A stretch of DNA of 49,758 bases from Streptococcus oralis (GCF_001579175.1 NZ_KQ970762.1:112471-162228); one strand, 5' to 3'; counted from the stretch's first letter, positions 8,701 to 18,545 are shown. Translations and numbers: made by a program. The notes: generated from the sequence alone by a model not told the origin.

Positions 8701-9309
8701 TTAATCAATCCGTGGCATGACAATGGTCAGAATGCCTTTTTGCAACATTTCAGCAAGAGGTTGCTCTTTCCAAGTGTATCCCTCGTTTGCTCTCATTTGA
8801 AACATAAAGATGGTCAGCGTGCCCTTTGGCCATTTTGGATTCGTATCGTATGGATAAGGCATAGCCACGATGTCACCATTTGCATAGCGAGTGCTCTTGA
8901 CAAGTGGCTTGATGAACTGAGCAACCTTGCTATAAGTGTTCGTGGGCATGCCACCGTTTTGGCCAATCGCTAGTGCAATAAGAACCTCAGTAATAGCCGA
9001 TACGCTATCGATGTTCTCTTTGTTAGCTGAGAGGTCCGTCTTAGCTTTGGCCAAGGATTGAACAGCTTGCTCAATCTCAGCTTGCGCCTTCACGATGGCA
9101 GAGCCTGGGTCTAGCTCTGCTTTGATGATATCGAGCACTGCTTGAATCAAAACGTCCTCTTGCTCAGTTGTACGGTCACCTGCCAGTTCACGCATGTTCG
9201 TACTGTAACGAGTCCCATCTGACAGACGGATTTCAACTACAGTCTTGAGATTGTCACCAAGGCCACGAGTGTAGGGCTTTCCTGCCAATTCATAATTGTT
9301 AATTGCCAT
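8701..9309 (-). CDS. phage protein of the DUF1366 family
   Basis: 202 residues. The N-terminal part (NNYELAGKPYTRGLGDNLKTVVEIRLSDGTRYSTNMREL) and the whole length fit DUF1366 proteins, found between the tail fibre and holin genes of streptococcal phages. There is a helical middle (about 70-120). No enzymatic motif is visible. The position suggests a structural or tail-tip accessory role, but this is not established. Confidence 0.8.
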   Translation of the reverse strand: MAINNYELAGKPYTRGLGDNLKTVVEIRLSDGTRYSTNMRELAGDRTTEQEDVLIQAVLDIIKAELDPGSAIVKAQAEIEQAVQSLAKAKTDLSANKENIDSVSAITEVLIALAIGQNGGMPTNTYSKVAQFIKPLVKSTRYANGDIVAMPYPYDTNPKWPKGTLTIFMFQMRANEGYTWKEQPLAEMLQKGILTIVMPRID

Positions 9310-9508
9310 TTGTCATTTTTCCTTTCACTTCTTCAAATTTCGTTTTGAGTTTTTCATCTAATTCGATGATTCGTTTCATCTGCTCAAGCTCCATAGCGGT
9401 TACTGTGTAGAGGGCTTCGAGCGTTGCTGATTGAGTAGCCTCATTACCGACTTTTTCACCAAGCGACTTAATCGCTAGATTGCTGATTTGTTTGTCTTGT
9501 TCGTTCAT
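9299..9508 (-). CDS. small hypothetical phage protein
   Basis: 69 residues, mostly helical and charged (EQMKRIIELDEKLKTKFEEVKGKM). It overlaps the tail fibre stop by four bases and the next gene start by 11, so it is translated as part of the tail-lysis operon. I do not recognise a family with certainty; small coiled-coil proteins are common at this position in streptococcal phages. Confidence 0.75.
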   Translation of the reverse strand: MNEQDKQISNLAIKSLGEKVGNEATQSATLEALYTVTAMELEQMKRIIELDEKLKTKFEEVKGKMTNGN

Positions 9509-12500
9509 GCTGTTTTCTCCAATTTTTCTATTTTTTGATTGAGTTCTTGAATGGCCTTGATTAAATAAGGCACAAGTTCAAATGTGCGATATGAGTATGC
9601 ACCGTCTGGGTTTTCGTAGAAAGCTTCAGGAGCGTACTTCTGGACGTCTTGAGCCATGATACCACAAGAGATATCTTTGACTTTGCCATCGTATTCCTTG
9701 CGATAACTGTACGTCTTGAGTTGCTCGATAACATCGAGACCTGAGACTGTACTAGCTTCAATGTTCGATTTGTAGCGACGGTCTGAGATTTCTTTGTTTA
9801 TCGGTATCCAGTCGTAACTAGTTGATCCGCTTTTATACAAATACAAATAATCGTTTGACTTACTTATTCTTTTGTATGTGTCAGAATATATCCAATGACT
9901 GAACTGATTTTTGCTATTTACATAATAAATATCGCCAGAAACTTTTAAATTTCCGTGTATTTCCGGAGTCTCCCAAAAATGAGCAGAATTATAGCAGTAC
10001 ATTTGTCCGGCGTTGTTCACGAACCATGCGTTGTTTCCCGGCGTGTTCCAATCGTTACCCCAATTGACCCAAAGAGCAGTTTGTCTCCATTTTCCTGGGC
10101 CATTTATTGAGGTACCCATACCTACTGAAAAATGGTCGACACTTGTCAGCCAATAAACTGAAGGGTCCTTATCATGCGTACCAATTTGGAATCCGCCGAT
10201 TTTCCCTTTGTACCCTTCGAGCAATGTTGCAGATACTACGACCGAGCGAAGCTTGTTGATAAAAGCCTCTTTAGCAGCAAGCGTGTCCGTGAAGATATCG
10301 CTTGAAACGAACATCCGAGCCATGGCTGAGTCCATAATCAACTTATCTGCTGTGATAGTTTTAGAACCAATAATTTCAGCGTTCAGCTTGGCAAAATTAC
10401 CCTCACCAACGAACAAGCGTTTGAAATATCCATCAATCGCTGTTAATTCGTCAAGCAAGGTCTTGCCTTTCAAACGGATTTTCTCTGCTTCAATCAAAAT
10501 TTGATTGTTAGTCGCATTGATTTGAGAAACGATTGAGCCTGCGCTTGTCAGGTTTTGAATTGCCCATGAGCCAGCAAGTTGACTCTGAACCGTGCGAATC
10601 GCTTCGTCCGTATCTTCAGGAGCTAGCGTGAAGGGGGTTACATTGTTTCCAGTTTCAAGTTTGATCTCTGAGATGTAAAGGTTTATTGATTTTCCAGGAT
10701 TTCCATAAAACATTAAATTGATTTCATCGATATCAACTGGTAACTCATAATTAAAATTAAGTTTTTTATAAGTCGATGCAGTTATGTCGCTATTTGGAAT
10801 CTCCTTCCACGCCTGTGATTTTATTGCACCGTCTTTCCTATAATGTAACCCGACGTCAAGCCCAGAAAAAGTGCTAAGTCCATCTTTTGAAATCAAAAAA
10901 GAAAGAGTGATTTTGTCGGATTTTTTTAGTTCAATTTTAAATGTCTGTTGCAAGCCAAAATAACGAGTATTTATAGATGTGCCATAAATATGCACGCCCG
11001 ATTTATTTCGATTTCGCGATGAATGTTCATAGTTGAAATTTAATCCAGATATATTCGATTCTTTCCAATTTTTAGAACCGTCCCTAAAATCGGCATTCTT
11101 CACATAATTTCGGCTATCTCCGACACTTTTAGCTACCTCAACTTGAAATAGCTGATTTGTCAAAGCCATGCGAGCAACCTTATTCGAAATGTCATTCTCG
11201 TTGCTACCGATAATCCTCTCATAGAGTTTGCTTGTTTCTTGTACACGTTGAAAATCTACAAGATTCGCTTTGCCATCGAGTCGAGAAGATAAACTTGTGA
11301 ATCGACCATCTACTGATTGCTTGTACTCAGCGAATTTTGAATCCATCTGCTGTCTTGCCTGCTCACTGATTTGTTTCGCCTCTTGAGCTAGCAAACTACC
11401 TGCACCAGCATTTCGCAAGGCATCGTCTGCCTTTTGCTTGATTTCATTCAAATCTATACTATCAAAATCACGAAAACGTTGGTCAATTGTCTCTGTCAGA
11501 CTTTTCTTGACCTCTTCTACTTTAGCTTTAGCCAGTTCGACTTGGTCGTTAAAGTCGTTCTTGATTTTCTCGACTTTCTTGTCAAAACCTTTGCCAGCTT
11601 CTTCAATTTGGTTTTGAATTTGCTTCTCAAATTCGCTGAATTGCTCAATCTTCTTCGTGAACGTTCCTGCGTATGAATACTGAGCATCATTGCCAGATTT
11701 ACTGTCTGCACCGATACGACCACGCAGACCGCCCTTAAATGTGAATGATTGACTCAAGATTGGCGATTTGAACGTTTCACCCTTGTTCGTCTTGATGGTT
11801 ACCCACTGACCAACATCTAGCAGTAAATGGCCTTGGTAATTCAAATTGAACGGATAGTATCGAATATCCTTGATTTTGTGATAGAGATTATCCAAAATCG
11901 TTTGAGACATAAATAGATTATCCAATTCCAATGATAGACCAGTACGCATACCAACCGTGAGAGTCTCTTTCTCTTTTTTGCAAGTTATCCCAGCTATCTG
12001 ATACTGAACTTCACTCTTGGTCAATCCGTGCATAAAGTAGCTATCTGCTGTAATCGTGATGCCTGACTCGGTTAATTCTTTGATTTCAAGTTTTCCTTCT
12101 CGATTAAAGAAACAAGACATCCCGAGCATCTGAGTAGCTGAGCTCAAGACGTCTCTGAATGTCATTTTCTTTTCTTTGGGAATTTTATCAATAACATAAT
12201 TCATGGATGTAATATCCATGTATTCATTTGCTAACTCTATACCGGTCTTCAGACAAATTTCTTTAATCACTTGTCTAATTTCCGCTGGATAAGTCAAATC
12301 TGTGATATGTCCACGATTGAGTTTGAACATCCCATCCATCAAATCAAGCGTAGTCGTGTTACGGTTTCGGTCAATCTCAATGTCGTTGATGAAATACTCG
12401 CCCATTTTGACCCATTCGTAGGTTCCGTCTACTAAGAGGCCAATTTCAGGATAAACCTTATCCAGCTTATTGAATGTAGTGATAATGCTTGTGAACGTGA

Positions 12501-12675
12501 TTTTACCACTGCCAGCACACGTTCCACCGGGCTTATAGGCATCACCTTTGATATAGCCATAATCAAAATGCGCTTCTTTGATATCGCTTGACTGATACTG
12601 CCCTACTCTGATAGCGAGAGTACGGTTCTTAGCAAACATAGCTTCATCAAATTTCCTACGTCTGAATATATCCAT
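9505..12675 (-). CDS. tail-tip / receptor-binding protein with S74 auto-processing chaperone
   Basis: 1056 residues. The N-terminal third (1-340) resembles tail-associated (Tal/antireceptor) proteins that cap the siphophage tail tube. Residues about 345-480 are coiled coil. A jelly-roll-like carbohydrate-binding segment (NYVKNADFRDGSKNWKES onward) lies near 535-690. The C-terminus from about residue 964 (SDRRYKSNIEAS ... GIMAQDVQKYAPEAF) is a peptidase S74 intramolecular chaperone, which trims itself off after helping a trimeric fibre to fold. It probably binds the host surface. It ends over the small 69-residue gene. Confidence 0.9.
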   Translation of the reverse strand: MDIFRRRKFDEAMFAKNRTLAIRVGQYQSSDIKEAHFDYGYIKGDAYKPGGTCAGSGKITFTSIITTFNKLDKVYPEIGLLVDGTYEWVKMGEYFINDIEIDRNRNTTTLDLMDGMFKLNRGHITDLTYPAEIRQVIKEICLKTGIELANEYMDITSMNYVIDKIPKEKKMTFRDVLSSATQMLGMSCFFNREGKLEIKELTESGITITADSYFMHGLTKSEVQYQIAGITCKKEKETLTVGMRTGLSLELDNLFMSQTILDNLYHKIKDIRYYPFNLNYQGHLLLDVGQWVTIKTNKGETFKSPILSQSFTFKGGLRGRIGADSKSGNDAQYSYAGTFTKKIEQFSEFEKQIQNQIEEAGKGFDKKVEKIKNDFNDQVELAKAKVEEVKKSLTETIDQRFRDFDSIDLNEIKQKADDALRNAGAGSLLAQEAKQISEQARQQMDSKFAEYKQSVDGRFTSLSSRLDGKANLVDFQRVQETSKLYERIIGSNENDISNKVARMALTNQLFQVEVAKSVGDSRNYVKNADFRDGSKNWKESNISGLNFNYEHSSRNRNKSGVHIYGTSINTRYFGLQQTFKIELKKSDKITLSFLISKDGLSTFSGLDVGLHYRKDGAIKSQAWKEIPNSDITASTYKKLNFNYELPVDIDEINLMFYGNPGKSINLYISEIKLETGNNVTPFTLAPEDTDEAIRTVQSQLAGSWAIQNLTSAGSIVSQINATNNQILIEAEKIRLKGKTLLDELTAIDGYFKRLFVGEGNFAKLNAEIIGSKTITADKLIMDSAMARMFVSSDIFTDTLAAKEAFINKLRSVVVSATLLEGYKGKIGGFQIGTHDKDPSVYWLTSVDHFSVGMGTSINGPGKWRQTALWVNWGNDWNTPGNNAWFVNNAGQMYCYNSAHFWETPEIHGNLKVSGDIYYVNSKNQFSHWIYSDTYKRISKSNDYLYLYKSGSTSYDWIPINKEISDRRYKSNIEASTVSGLDVIEQLKTYSYRKEYDGKVKDISCGIMAQDVQKYAPEAFYENPDGAYSYRTFELVPYLIKAIQELNQKIEKLEKTA

Positions 12676-12683
12676 ATTCTAAC

Positions 12684-13034
12684 CTACCTTTCTACCAGAT
12701 TAAATTTTGCGCCCGACCACGGCTTGAACTTCTCAGTAAATGAATAACTTGGAGCCGTCCTGTCTCCAACGTAAAACGTTTTAGTGATTTGTCCTAGCAT
12801 CGGGTCAGGATAAGATACTATGAAAAATTCAGGCGATACAGCATTTAAAAGCTGACTCATTTCTCCTTGAGTCAGCATGCCCCATTCGCAATCTAATTTT
12901 CGTTTGGTCGTGATACGGTCACGAACCATGTCTCCGTTAGCATTACGACCTGTTTCTCCGTCAATATCTTGGATACCGACTTGAAAAGATTTGGGAGGCT
13001 TAACAGCCACCCCGTTGATAATTAAGCGTGCCAT
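12684..13034 (-). CDS. small tail protein in the distal-tail position (DUF6711-like)
   Basis: 116 residues. It lies between the tape measure and tail-tip genes, where siphophages usually encode the distal tail protein, but it is far shorter than a typical Dit. The sequence (VKPPKSFQVGIQDIDGETGRNANGDMVRDR ... FYVGDRTAPSYSF) matches a family I associate with DUF6711 tail proteins of streptococcal phages. A minimal Dit-like hub is a fair inference; no enzyme motif is seen. Confidence 0.75.
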   Translation of the reverse strand: MARLIINGVAVKPPKSFQVGIQDIDGETGRNANGDMVRDRITTKRKLDCEWGMLTQGEMSQLLNAVSPEFFIVSYPDPMLGQITKTFYVGDRTAPSYSFTEKFKPWSGAKFNLVER

Positions 13035-13045
13035 TTTACCTCCTT

Positions 13046-15734
13046 CTAAATGTTAAGCAAGACTTGTCCTGCACGTTCCTGTTCTCGATTGATTTCTTGG
13101 ATAGCTACACGACCGAACTCGTGACCGCCAATCATGATGACGATGTCACCGCTACCGTTGAAGCCTCCTGATTGTGGTAATCCACCGCCCAAGGCATTTA
13201 CTACAGCACCACCTACGATGCGCCCCATAGTCTGCAAGAATCCAGTGTTTTCAAGAGGCATAACGACTTCTTTACCAGCTTCACCAATCATGGCCACGGT
13301 CGGACTATCAACGATACCACCACGAGCTAATCGAGGTAGACTCACATAGCCAACGCTTCCAAGAGAGACGCCCGGAATCTTGTTAATCAAACCGATAACA
13401 CCGTTAATCATGCCGATAAAGCCGTTCACCACATTTTCAATCGTACCGAGAACTGCATTAACCGCGCTCTTGAATGCGCCACCAACTGCGCTACCGACCA
13501 TTTGGCCAGCGTTGACGAAGATGTTCTTGACTGTGGTCCAAACACCAGAGAAAAAGCTTCCAATCGTGCTAAAAGCGTTCTTGACCGCTTCAAATGCAGT
13601 CTTGAAGATATTACCGAACCACGTAGCAACGTTAGCAAGCGCAGTCGTTACATCGTTCCAACGCTCACCGAACCAGGTGCCGATTGACGAGAATACATTC
13701 GTTAGCGCGTTCCAAGCTTTTTGGAACATATCACCAAACCATTTAGCTACGTCTGCTAAAACTGTTGTGATGTCGTTCCAGCGTTCTGAGAACCATTCGC
13801 CGAGAGGTGTGAAGATAGCCACGATCCCATCCCAGATTCCTTGGAAGATCGCCACAATCGTGTCCCAAATGAATTTCAAGACTGCTACTGTTAAATCTAA
13901 CAATCCAGTTAAGATTGTAGACAAGATGTTCATGATAGCATCACCCGTTTCGGTGAAACCGTCGAAAATCTTACTCATATCACTGGTAAGAATACCAGCG
14001 ATGATATCAAACACGCCTTTGAGGAAGTCGGCAATGCCACCCAAGATATCAGCAACCATGTTGAATAATACACGGAAGACTTCTCCGATATACTCAAGAG
14101 TTGGAGCTAATACTCTTGTCAATTGCTCAACGATAAAGCCGATAGTAGGACCTACATAAGCGTTAATGACTTGTGACATTTCTTGGAAACTTTCGGCCAT
14201 CTCCAAAATCTTTTTGATCATTGGCGAGATGTGTTTGCCAATTGTGTCCGAGAAACCCTGACCGAGTTTTTCGATAATTGGTTGGATGTAATTATTCCAA
14301 CCTCTTACAAACAAACTGATAATACTTGATATAGCTTTCGTTGACGACTCAATCGTCGGACGAATGTATTGATCATACACTCGACTGATTGAGTCGGCCA
14401 TATCATTGATTGCTTGTTCTGCACTTTCAAAGACAGGAGCAATGGCAGACAGGGAATTGGAAAGCGAGCTGGCGATACCAGGCATGTTATCTGTAACAAT
14501 TCGCTCGATACCTTGTATAAGGTCACCACCAAGTTTGTAACTAACCTCAGTAACGCTAGCTTGAATAGCTAAAAGAGCAGATGTAATCGCACTTCCAATA
14601 CGAATAGCACCAGTCGATGTTATGACATCATAGAAGCCATCTGCGAATGCCTGAGCGATATTTCCAGCCGATGCAAAGATATTGCCCGTATTTTCAAATT
14701 GTGCCACAAGCGAGCGAATAATACGCTCTTTTTGGCGTCCTAGACCGTTTGCTATGCTTTCGGAAAGGAAAACACCGATACCGACTCCAACCGTTGCCAG
14801 AGAGCCTGTAATCTGCCCTAAAGAGTATGCTATCTTCTCAATCATGAGATTAAAAGCATTAACTACTCGTGGGTCAGTAGCGATTTCTTCAAGTGTCGTC
14901 TTGATTTGACCAAGACCAATCTTGATACGTTCTAAACCTTCAGCTCTGAATGCAGCAGTAAACCCTTTGCTAAATAAGTCAGATAGTCCTTTCAGCTTAT
15001 CTCCAAGACCATCGAAAATGCTCTTGAATTGGTTATCCATGTCGGTTAAGGCCACTTCTGGCAAGATGTCTTTGAAAGGTCCGCTTCCACCTTTACCTTT
15101 CTTACCTTTGCCTTTACCACCACCAGAACCGCCAGAGCCAGCCCCGTCTGAGTCATCTTTCTTGTTTAAAATCGTGATTTCATCAAATCCGGCTAAACCA
15201 AGCAACTCTTTGACTGCTTTTTTGGCATTTTTGGCAGAGTCTCCTAGATTGTCAGCAAGTCCTCCTGCTGAATCCCCTGCGTCTCCTACTGCGTCTGCGA
15301 GGTCGCCTGCGCCACCTGCAGCATCTTGCATGGCTCCACTCATGTTACCGACTGCGCCAGCTACGCCGTCTTTAACAGTCGCTTTCTTGTTGAACATCAA
15401 CGCGATAAACTCAGCGAGTTTAGCAGTCACGTTCTTCAAGACCATAGCGAATGAGTTCAAGACTGGCATGATAGCGTTGATAATCGGCAAGAAGGCGTTA
15501 CCGATGTTCAAAGCAGAGTCTTTCAATAACGACTTGAACAAGCTGATACTACCATTGACCGATTGTGACAAGGTCGTACCATACTTAGCAGTTGCCTGCT
15601 CCAGAATAGCCATGAGGCGGATTTGTTGCTGGGTTTGATAATCGAGTTGATCCCAACTTTGGCCATTTGCAAAACGCTTGAATGCTTCAGTTGATTGAAT
15701 CATGGCCACATTTACGTTGATTCCTAGGTCTTCT
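13046..15734 (-). CDS. tail tape measure protein, exon 2
   Basis: Codons for residues 182-1077 of the spliced tape measure protein. Joining base 16796 to 15734 restores ...GNTEAI|EDLGINVNVAMIQ and an uninterrupted frame. The protein sets tail length and is ejected with the DNA. This part shows a Gly/Ala-rich low-complexity stretch, long hydrophobic helices, and tandem Trp-rich units around WFGERWNDVTTALANVATWFG (about 690-790 of the spliced product), typical of tape measure repeats. If unspliced, translation of this half would need the internal ATG at 15709, which has no convincing ribosome site. The stop lies 11 bases before the small tail protein gene. Confidence 0.92.
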
Positions 15735-16795
15735 CAATAATGTTATCGCATGGCTTTTTATCCATACTTCTTACAATTTCTTGTAAGTTCGGCATATATT
15801 TTCACCTACAACCGAATTGTTTAGGTGCTTACCACTCGTGGGGATATTTTATTCTATACTTTTTGACAAAACAAAAAGCACAGGTTCAATCCCTATGCTC
15901 TACGGTGACTAAGCCTTTTTAATTGCTTAGTTTACCTCGGTATCGTCATGTTTTAATTCTTTAAAAGTGTACCCTTTATAATGCTTCTTTTCACCATTCA
16001 AAACTTTGTCAATAAAAGACCTAGCTGGAAAAATATCTTTTGAAGCATCACTCTTTGATGCGTACTCCCTTGTTTCTCCAGTTTCAAGATGAATAGCTAC
16101 GATAGGAATCTTAGGCTTGCCACCATCATACTTCCCTTTATTAGCTTCACTGATTTTTCGTTTTGTTTCTTCAGAGTGTTTTTTACCAAAAAATGAGTTT
16201 TTAGAACCAGTTCTTTTTTTAGCGATGTCACTCATTTTCTTTCTAAAATCATCATCTCGTTTTTTACCTGTATTTGATATTGACCGTTTTTTAATGGCTG
16301 TTGGGTTATTAAAATATTTTGCGTGAGTTTTATACCTCGCTTTTGCTTTAACACTCAATTTCTCTTTAGTGCTTTCAGCAATGCGCTTTGTTTTAACTCC
16401 TCCACCCTCAATATTATATACATTGTCAGATGATGATATCCAATAACTTTCTCTCTCATCTAAGATGTTATCAGATACTTCTTCTAAAATAGAAAATTGA
16501 AACTCTGATTCTCCAAACAAGTTAAAATCATCTTGCATTTCTTTTGAATAATGCTGGTTATGACGAAGTTTGTATTTGTGGTCATCGAATCGTCTTTTTA
16601 TATTATTGGATTGACCAAAATAGCTTCTTCCTGTTTTGGTACATTTAATTTCGTATATAATGCCCATAATATCACCTCTTTTTAACTAAGTATATTATAT
16701 CACATTTATACCGAAGTTACAAATTAAAGTTTAGAGTTTTACCGATTTTGGTAAGTTCTTAATCCGCCTATTTCTAAGCGGTGCGACAAAAGTCT
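15735..16795 (-). mobile_element. group I intron in the tape measure gene
   Basis: The 1061-base insertion separates two halves of one reading frame. Exon 1 ends GCGAT (U at -1), the insertion ends in G, and exon 2 starts AGAAGACC, as group I introns demand. The start of the insertion (AGACUUUUGUCGC) offers an internal guide GUCGC that pairs with exon GCGAU, giving the canonical U-G wobble at the 5' splice site. It carries a GIY-YIG endonuclease gene. The catalytic core (P3-P8) was not assigned by eye. Removal gives 3234 bases, exactly 1078 codons. Confidence 0.88.
15927..16667 (-). CDS. GIY-YIG homing endonuclease inside the intron
   Basis: 246 residues. The N-terminal GIY-YIG nuclease domain (1-90) shows GIIYEI, YFGQS with a nearby basic region NIKRRFDDH, and an acidic ESYWI segment. 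The middle has NUMOD3-type repeats (GKKHSEETKRKISEANKGK, and the SNTGKKRDD and TGSKNSFFG segments). The C-terminus (IVAIHLETGETREYASKSDASKDI) looks like a NUMOD1 DNA-binding helix. Such enzymes cut intronless copies of the host gene and so spread the intron. A ribosome site AGAGGTGATATT precedes the ATG. Base composition is more AT-rich than the neighbouring tail genes. Confidence 0.93.
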   Translation of the reverse strand: MGIIYEIKCTKTGRSYFGQSNNIKRRFDDHKYKLRHNQHYSKEMQDDFNLFGESEFQFSILEEVSDNILDERESYWISSSDNVYNIEGGGVKTKRIAESTKEKLSVKAKARYKTHAKYFNNPTAIKKRSISNTGKKRDDDFRKKMSDIAKKRTGSKNSFFGKKHSEETKRKISEANKGKYDGGKPKIPIVAIHLETGETREYASKSDASKDIFPARSFIDKVLNGEKKHYKGYTFKELKHDDTEVN

Positions 16796-17340
16796 ATCGC
16801 TTCCGTGTTCCCCAGCAGACCAGAGCGAATACGCTCCATGACGTCTGTAATGCTACGACCTGAACCCTCTGCTACAACTGCCGATGTTTGCAACATCTTA
16901 GCAGTATATGCGCTCAACTTGTTCGAGTCCTTGATAAAGCCAGAAAATAAGTTTGAATACACCGCCCCATATTTCGTCGCTTCACCAACACCCATATTCA
17001 TAGCGTTCGCGTTATCGTTGACCCATTTTAAGAATGTCTGTGAGCTCTCGCCCATTTGACGCTTGATTTGGTTAACCGATGCCGTGACTTCAAGAGCCAT
17101 CTGCGTAGAGTACATACCGACATCTAACATTTTTTTACCAAGGTAAGCAAAGCCAGCAAATTTGGCTAGTTTACCAAACACACCTAGCATCGAGCCAGAC
17201 TGCGCCTTGATTTTGTCGGTTGATGACTGTACTTTGTTAGAGGCATCTTTGACCTTATTCTCGACTTCTTTCATCTTGTTTTTGAAAGGTGCTATTTCAG
17301 CGTCAATCATAACCTTGAGCTCATCAAGAGTAACTCCCAT
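16796..17340 (-). CDS. tail tape measure protein, exon 1
   Basis: Codons 1-181 plus two bases of codon 182. The N-terminus (VTLDELKVMIDAEIAPFKNKMKEVENKVKDASNKV) is a coiled coil, followed by a hydrophobic LGVFGKLAKFAGFAYLGKKML segment and the conserved phage tail TP901-type core (STQMALEVTASVNQIKRQMG ... YGAVYSNLFSGF). After GNTEAI the frame enters the intron and meets a stop seven codons later. The ATG at 17340 directly follows the tail chaperone gene with AAAGGAGA upstream. Confidence 0.93.
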
Positions 17341-17811
17341 CTATTCTCCTTTCATTTTCATTTTTCGATTATGACTTTCAGCAAACATGCGCATGCGTTC
17401 CTGGTGCAATTTCAGCTCTTGTGCCAATCTCGCTTGTTCGACCTGCTCTCGCTCTTTTTCAAAAAGTTCAGGAGCATAATCCCATACTTCAAGTGGTTTG
17501 GCATCTTTTGAAAGCAACAAGGATACATTATTTGCTATCATCTGCGAAAGTCTGTAAGATTCAATAATCTTTTCTTTTTGCTTTTGGATTGTGACACGAT
17601 TATAGCTCTCAATCATCTCTCTGATTTCAAGTACCGTCAAATCCCAAAAATCGAGAGGCTTGCCCCCAATGTCCAAAAACATCGGATAAAGCCCCTCAAC
17701 CATTTCTTTTACTGACAATATAGCAGTCGATTCTACTCGACTACTTCCATTTTCGCTTTGGATTTCTTGGGAGTTTTCTTCTTGCTTTCTTTCTCCCGTG
17801 GCATAAAACCC
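17341..17811 (-). CDS. tail assembly chaperone, frameshift-extended part (GT)
   Basis: An open frame of 125 codons can start at TTG 17718, but it has no good ribosome site. The frame stays open upstream and overlaps the preceding chaperone gene in the -1 frame as far as a GGGTTTT heptamer at 17805-17811. I therefore treat it mainly as the extension made by -1 frameshifting, analogous to gpGT of phage lambda. The segment has a conserved LDFWDLTVLEIREMIESYN helix and a charged, coiled C-terminus (LKLHQERMRMFAESHNRKMKMKGE). Such proteins chaperone the tape measure during tail assembly, and the gene lies just upstream of the tape measure gene as expected. Confidence 0.8.
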   Translation of the reverse strand, partial: GFYATGERKQEENSQEIQSENGSSRVESTAILSVKEMVEGLYPMFLDIGGKPLDFWDLTVLEIREMIESYNRVTIQKQKEKIIESYRLSQMIANNVSLLLSKDAKPLEVWDYAPELFEKEREQVEQARLAQELKLHQERMRMFAESHNRKMKMKGE

Positions 17812-18125
17812 GATACTTGAAGCATCGGCAAGATGACGTCTGCCATGAATGCAGCCTGGTCTCCACCGTTATCGACATAATCGTCATATAGGTCAGATAC
17901 ATCTTCAAATGAGATTCCATGCTCGAACTTTTGAAGCGCTCCATGAGTCAATAACAACATGACTTTCAGTGGTGGCAAAGCAAAAGCCTCTCCCCCAGCA
18001 GGCATGAATACCTTGAGCAAGTTTGCTCCGATTTTTTCTTCAACATTCATCCCTTGCGAGGATGTGAGGCGGAGCTTTAACTCCTTATCCTCACTCACTT
18101 TCCAAATTGTGTATGGTAGAGCCAT
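17733..18125 (-). CDS. tail assembly chaperone (G-type)
   Basis: 130 residues. It lies between the major tail protein and tape measure genes, where tail chaperone G proteins are found. The body is helical (KVMLLLTHGALQKFEHGISFEDVSDLYDDYVDNGGDQ) with a very basic tail (KESKKKTPKKSKAKMEVVE). It fits streptococcal tail assembly chaperones such as DUF6096; the family name is from memory. A -1 slippage signal lies near its 3' end. Confidence 0.85.
   Translation of the reverse strand: MALPYTIWKVSEDKELKLRLTSSQGMNVEEKIGANLLKVFMPAGGEAFALPPLKVMLLLTHGALQKFEHGISFEDVSDLYDDYVDNGGDQAAFMADVILPMLQVSGFMPREKESKKKTPKKSKAKMEVVE
17805..17811 (-). promoter_or_regulatory. -1 programmed frameshift heptamer GGGTTTT
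   Basis: In the zero frame the codons read TCG GGT TTT ATG, so the site is G GGT TTT, the classical X XXY YYZ form. After slipping, the -1 frame (TAT GCC ACG GGA ...) is open through the downstream gene with no stop. The product would read QVSGF then YATGERKQEENS and continue into VKEMVEGLYPMF. Confidence 0.75.
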
Positions 18126-18128
18126 CTA

Positions 18129-18542
18129 TTAACCTCCAATTCCATCAACGAACGTCAATTCAGACTGCAAGGCAATCTTGAGCGTGAATTCGATAACAGA
18201 GTTCACACCACCGCCGCCAAGCTTGACAGATACTTGACCTTCAAATGTGACCTTGGTACCATCTGGGTAGGTTTGTTCAAAGTAGAGTTTCTCCTTGTTG
18301 TCTGCAGCATTACGCAAGACACGATAAGGTGAAGTGGCAGTTGTGTTGTCATAAGCGAATTTGTACTCAAGTTCCCCAGCATCACCAATGCCAAATTCGT
18401 ATTTCTTAACCTTGTCTGCAAGAGTCGTATTCTCGACTTTTTCAGGTTCAATACCAAACTCTGGTACCTCTTTCAAACCTACAAGATTTTGATAATCGCC
18501 TTTAGTTTTACTAAAAGCAAGCTTAATTCCGTTTGCTAACAT
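18129..18542 (-). CDS. major tail tube protein
   Basis: 137 residues. It begins LANGIKLAFSKTKGDYQNLVGLKEVPEFG and contains a typical beta-rich tail-tube body (YEFGIGDAGELEYKFAYDN, KVTFEGQVSVKLGGGGVNSVIEFTLKI). Together with its place between the tail-completion genes and the tail chaperone genes this supports the major tail protein that polymerises around the tape measure. Length is short but typical for streptococcal siphophages. Confidence 0.88.
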   Translation of the reverse strand: MLANGIKLAFSKTKGDYQNLVGLKEVPEFGIEPEKVENTTLADKVKKYEFGIGDAGELEYKFAYDNTTATSPYRVLRNAADNKEKLYFEQTYPDGTKVTFEGQVSVKLGGGGVNSVIEFTLKIALQSELTFVDGIGG

Positions 18543-18545
18543 ATT

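Noticed and set aside
13380-15638. Long plus-strand frames (up to 259 codons) opposite the tape measure gene
   Set aside because: Mirror of a biased, repetitive coding strand; no ribosome sites, and the tape measure frame explains the region.
13046-17340. Tape measure gene as a broken pseudogene
   Set aside because: The exact group I splice logic and clean 1078-codon joined frame argue for an intron instead.
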